Shown one piece after another: positions 61,280 through 64,000 of a DNA stretch of 64,000 nt. Position 1 is the first letter of the stretch; each line of letters starts with the position of its first letter. The notes under the pieces were generated by a model. It was not told where the DNA came from and ran no database searches. It saw only the letters and a program-made list of their open reading frames with translations. The position numbers were made by a program, and so were the translations under genes. The stretch is from positions 7,633,154 through 7,697,153 of the forward strand of contig NC_084886.1 of assembly GCF_958979055.1 (NCBI RefSeq), written 5' to 3'. This stretch comes from Alnus glutinosa (lineage: Eukaryota > Streptophyta > Magnoliopsida > Fagales > Betulaceae).

Positions 61280-63260
61280 CCCATGGGGCGTTTTTTCTTC
61301 GTAGAATCGAAATCATTTGAGTTCATTCTCAAGCCAAAGGGAAACTCCTTCAGGCTACAAATAGTAGAACGTGGGAAGGGTTACCTCCGATCGATTTCTC
61401 AAGGGTGAGGGGGACTTAGTTAACCTCTGCCATGTGGGAATTTTCATATTTCATTTTAGAGCAGGGGTTGGTGGATATCATGTTGGCTAGAGGTTCTTCA
61501 CATGGTCAACCAACCAAGACCCCCCCCCCCCCCCCCTCTCTCTCTCTCCCTCCCTCTCTATGTCTAGAATTAATAGATTACTAGTTTTACCGGATTGGGA
61601 AGGGCAGTTCTCAGACCTGATTCAATGTTGTCTTCCTCGACCCTTATCAGATCATTTTTCCATTTTACTTGACAGCGTGGGTATGTCTAGAGGCTCACAC
61701 TCATTTAAATTTGAAAACATGTGGCTGAAAGCAGAGGGTTTTCTAGACATGGTGAAATAGTGGTGGGATTCATATTAGTTCCTAGGCGCTCCTTGTTTGT
61801 CTTTGCTAGTAAAATAAAACGCTGAAAATTTACTTAAAGCGATGGAAATAAGAGGGCTTCAGTAATGTGAAGGAGAGGAAGAAATCCGTATTGGAGGAGA
61901 TCTAGTCTCTATCACCTAGAAGAGGAGAGATGTCTTGTAGAAGAGGAAGAGTCAAGAGGTCTAAGGCGAAACCAGATTTGGAGAATGTTGCCCTTATGCA
62001 AGAAGTTAGCGTGGGGAGAGGGGGGTGGGGTAGAAGTCTAGGGCAAGCTAGTTAAAAGAAGGGGATCACAACATGAGATTTTTTTCACCGCCTTGCCAAC
62101 TCTCACTAGAGACATCTCCAATCTTTGTATTGATGGTATTGTTACCTCTGCCCAAGGGGAGATCAATGATATTATCATTCAGTATTACAAGAATCTCTTT
62201 AGTGAAACTATTACTTGGCTGCCCAAATTAGATGGTTTGGGGTTTCCCTGTTTAGACTCTGCAAAAGTAGATTGGTTGGAGAGATCGTTCCAAGAGGAGG
62301 AAGTTCTTCAGGCTTTGCTTTGCATGGATGGTGACAAAGTGTCGGGTCCTTGCGGCTTCACTATTGCTTTTTTTGGTCTTGTTGGGCTATAGTGAAGGAT
62401 GACCTTATGCGTGTCTTCCATAATTTTCAAGAGTATGAGTTGTTCGAGAAGAGCCTCAACACTATGTTTATTGCTCTCATCCCCAAAAAGATTGGGCAAT
62501 TGGAAGTAATAGATTTCAAACCTATCAGCTTGGTGGGGAGTGTTTATAAAACTTTGGCGAAAGTCCTTGATATCAAACTGAAACAAGTGTTGGGAGTGCT
62601 CATATCGAAAAGTCAAAATGCCTTCATAGGGAAAAGACAAATTCTTGACTTAGTTCTTATAGCTAATGAGCGTCTGCACAGCAGGCTGATATCGGGTATT
62701 CCTAGCGATATTTGCAAGCTGGACTTGGAAAAAGCCGACAACCATGTCAACTAGGAGTTCCTCTCCTATCTCAAGGAGCATCTTGGCTTTGGTTCAGAAT
62801 TGAGGAAATGGATGACTGCTTGTATCTCCACGGCCTGCTTCTCTATTTTGATTAATGGTAGTCCATATGGCTAAATTGGTAGTTCTCGAGGCCTTTGCCA
62901 AGGGGACTCTCTCTCGCCTCTCCTCTTCGTGATTGTCATGGAGACTCTCAGTAGAATGCTATCTAGAGCTATGATTGAGATTATTTATCAAGATTCTGAA
63001 TAGACACCCGAAACATTGCCCCCTTGGAAATATCACACCTTCTCTTTGCAGATGCTACGCTTATTATGTGCAATGCAGATCGTGATCAAATCTATAATTT
63101 AGGTCACATTATCCTGTGTTGAGAGGCCATTTTGGGCTTGAAGGTCAATATATATATATATGGTGGTTGTATAACTTGTATCTCTTGTATACTTTTCGTG
63201 TACCCATGCTTTGCCTTTTTTTCAACAAATTATTATTCATCAAAAAAACAAAAATCAATG
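61280..63260 (+). mobile_element. L1-type LINE, internally deleted and broken
   Basis: Plus-strand pieces in order: an ORF1-like patch (FVESKSFEFILKPKGNSFRL, ~61290-61350); the end of an endonuclease domain (PRPLSDHFSILL, ~61637-61675); the linker 'GEINDIIIQYYKNLFSE' (~62160-62205); and reverse transcriptase motifs [20 protein letters not shown] (~62473-62530), FIGKRQILD, and [20 protein letters not shown] (~62893-62950). It ends with a 3' tail resembling plant L1 3' UTRs ('ggttgtataacttgtatctc...') and an A-rich tail near 63240. Numerous stops and shifts and a missing 5' half of the endonuclease make it inactive. It lies antisense to the bHLH gene, within an intron. Confidence 0.85.
61520..61536. 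repeat. (C)17 homopolymer followed by (TC)n
   Basis: Seventeen C after CAACCAAGA, then a TC run, inside the LINE remnant. On the minus strand it is a G-run comparable to the one at 23389. Confidence 0.9.
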
Positions 63261-63780
63261 ATAAACCCAGTTATAAAATAGTAACTAACCAACTAACACC
63301 CAAATCAAAGATACAAGAAACACATTAGAACTATGACAGAGCCAAAGGAAATGCAGATATGACAACAAACAGAAAGTACCTTCACGTCATATTCTTAATT
63401 TTGACTTTTTGTGAAAAGAATGAGCTTGATATGATTTATCGAGAAACATAAGTTCCTCAAATAGATTAAAAAGTACATCAATAGAAACACATGCTCAAAA
63501 CCATTGGTTTTATTGAAAAAAATTCTCATGTACGGAACAACACAAAAGTTTGTCCAAAAAGATGGAACACACTTCAAGCTTCAAAAAAATTATTGTAAGG
63601 AATTGATGAAATACGGCACCATGAACAAGACAATATGACTTTCATGCTGTCTCTGCCCATCACATATCAGAGAGTCGGTTAATTTAATGTCCCTTTTGCT
63701 CTCAGTTATTAGAGAAATCAAAATGCATGCAGTGATGAATGTAAATTATGTAATGATATCAATAAAAAGTATTCATAAAA

Positions 63781-63958
63781 CCATAAAGCCTTGTGATGTG
63801 AAGGAAAAACACTAATGTATTACATTCAGGCTACAGCCCAAACCCCACTGTGTCATATGCTACCTTAAACCATGAAACCACATGATGTGAAGGAAAAATG
63901 CTAGTGTATTACATTCGGTCTACAGCACGCACCCTACAAAGAATCGTAGGCTACCCAT
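63781..63958. repeat. tandem duplication, 89-bp unit
   Basis: Two adjacent units (63781-63869 and 63870-63958) share 'ccat.aa.cc', 'gatgtgaaggaaaaa.gcta.tgtattacattc', 'tctacagc.c..acc' and 'ctac'. About four in five bases appear to match by eye. Confidence 0.75.
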
Positions 63959-64000
63959 AAAAAAATTTATAATGGTGATATTCATGACAGTGCGCACAGG

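Larger units (their letters stand above)
60521..64000 (-). other. large intron of the bHLH gene, to the right edge
   Basis: No exon encoding the basic region of the bHLH domain was found on the minus strand. The stretch holds a C17 homopolymer (61520-61536), a broken LINE (+ strand, ~61280-63260) and a tandem duplication (63781-63958). That this is all intron is inferred from the missing upstream exon. Confidence 0.6.

Noticed and set aside
1-64000. CRISPR arrays, bacterial operons, phage or integrative elements
   Set aside because: The window is clearly plant nuclear DNA; spaced repeats here are microsatellites, MITEs and local duplications without spacer structure.

Overview
The window is nuclear DNA from a flowering plant, most likely a woody eudicot. 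It is AT-rich, its genes are interrupted by short GT-AG introns, and the gaps are full of microsatellites, MITEs, hAT and Mutator-like debris and a plant L1-type LINE. Every protein I can name is a plant family: RGF/GOLVEN peptide, GT106 glycosyltransferases, a cytosolic sulfotransferase, a BIM-type bHLH. No rRNA, tRNA, CRISPR or organellar sequence was recognised. I cannot name the species.

Layout. (1) 1-7,000: repeat-rich intergenic DNA, with a possible last exon of an unidentified gene at 329-406, a one-ended Mutator-like fragment (~1.6-1.77 kb) and a MITE (4.45-4.72 kb). (2) 7.0-11.2 kb (+): an acidic plant-specific protein with a conserved C-terminal motif and an internal 21-residue repeat. 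(3) 12.9-13.6 kb (+): a four-exon RGF/GLV/CLEL peptide precursor. (4) 14,686-18,551: a complete but decayed hAT transposon with an 8-bp target duplication. (5) 18.9-22.9 kb (+): a BSD-domain protein, six exons. (6) 24,085-24,803: a non-autonomous Mutator-like element with long inverted repeats and a 9-bp target duplication, then a second inverted-repeat element just upstream of the next gene. (7) 25.7-32.1 kb (+): an S9 (oligopeptidase B-like) serine peptidase, 11 exons, with an unusual set of non-GT splice donors. (8) 35.7-55.9 kb (+): three tandem GT106 (RRT1-like) genes with identical exon phases; a frameshifted sulfotransferase copy (-) and a 1.45-kb non-autonomous hAT lie between the first and second. 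(9) 56.4-56.9 kb: a hAT fragment. (10) 57.2 kb to the right edge (-): the 3' part of a BIM1/BIM2-type bHLH gene whose large intron carries a broken LINE.

The genes do not form one pathway. The only obvious functional group is the GT106 array, which is probably Golgi-located and involved in cell-wall pectin backbone synthesis by analogy with RRT1. The RGF precursor and the BIM-like factor belong to root-growth peptide and brassinosteroid signalling respectively. All exon maps are read by eye from splice sites, frame continuity and remembered family sequence; no transcript data or alignments were available. I did not find a convincing new biological system. The most unusual signals are the splice-donor pattern of the S9 peptidase gene and the two hAT elements that share a terminal motif.
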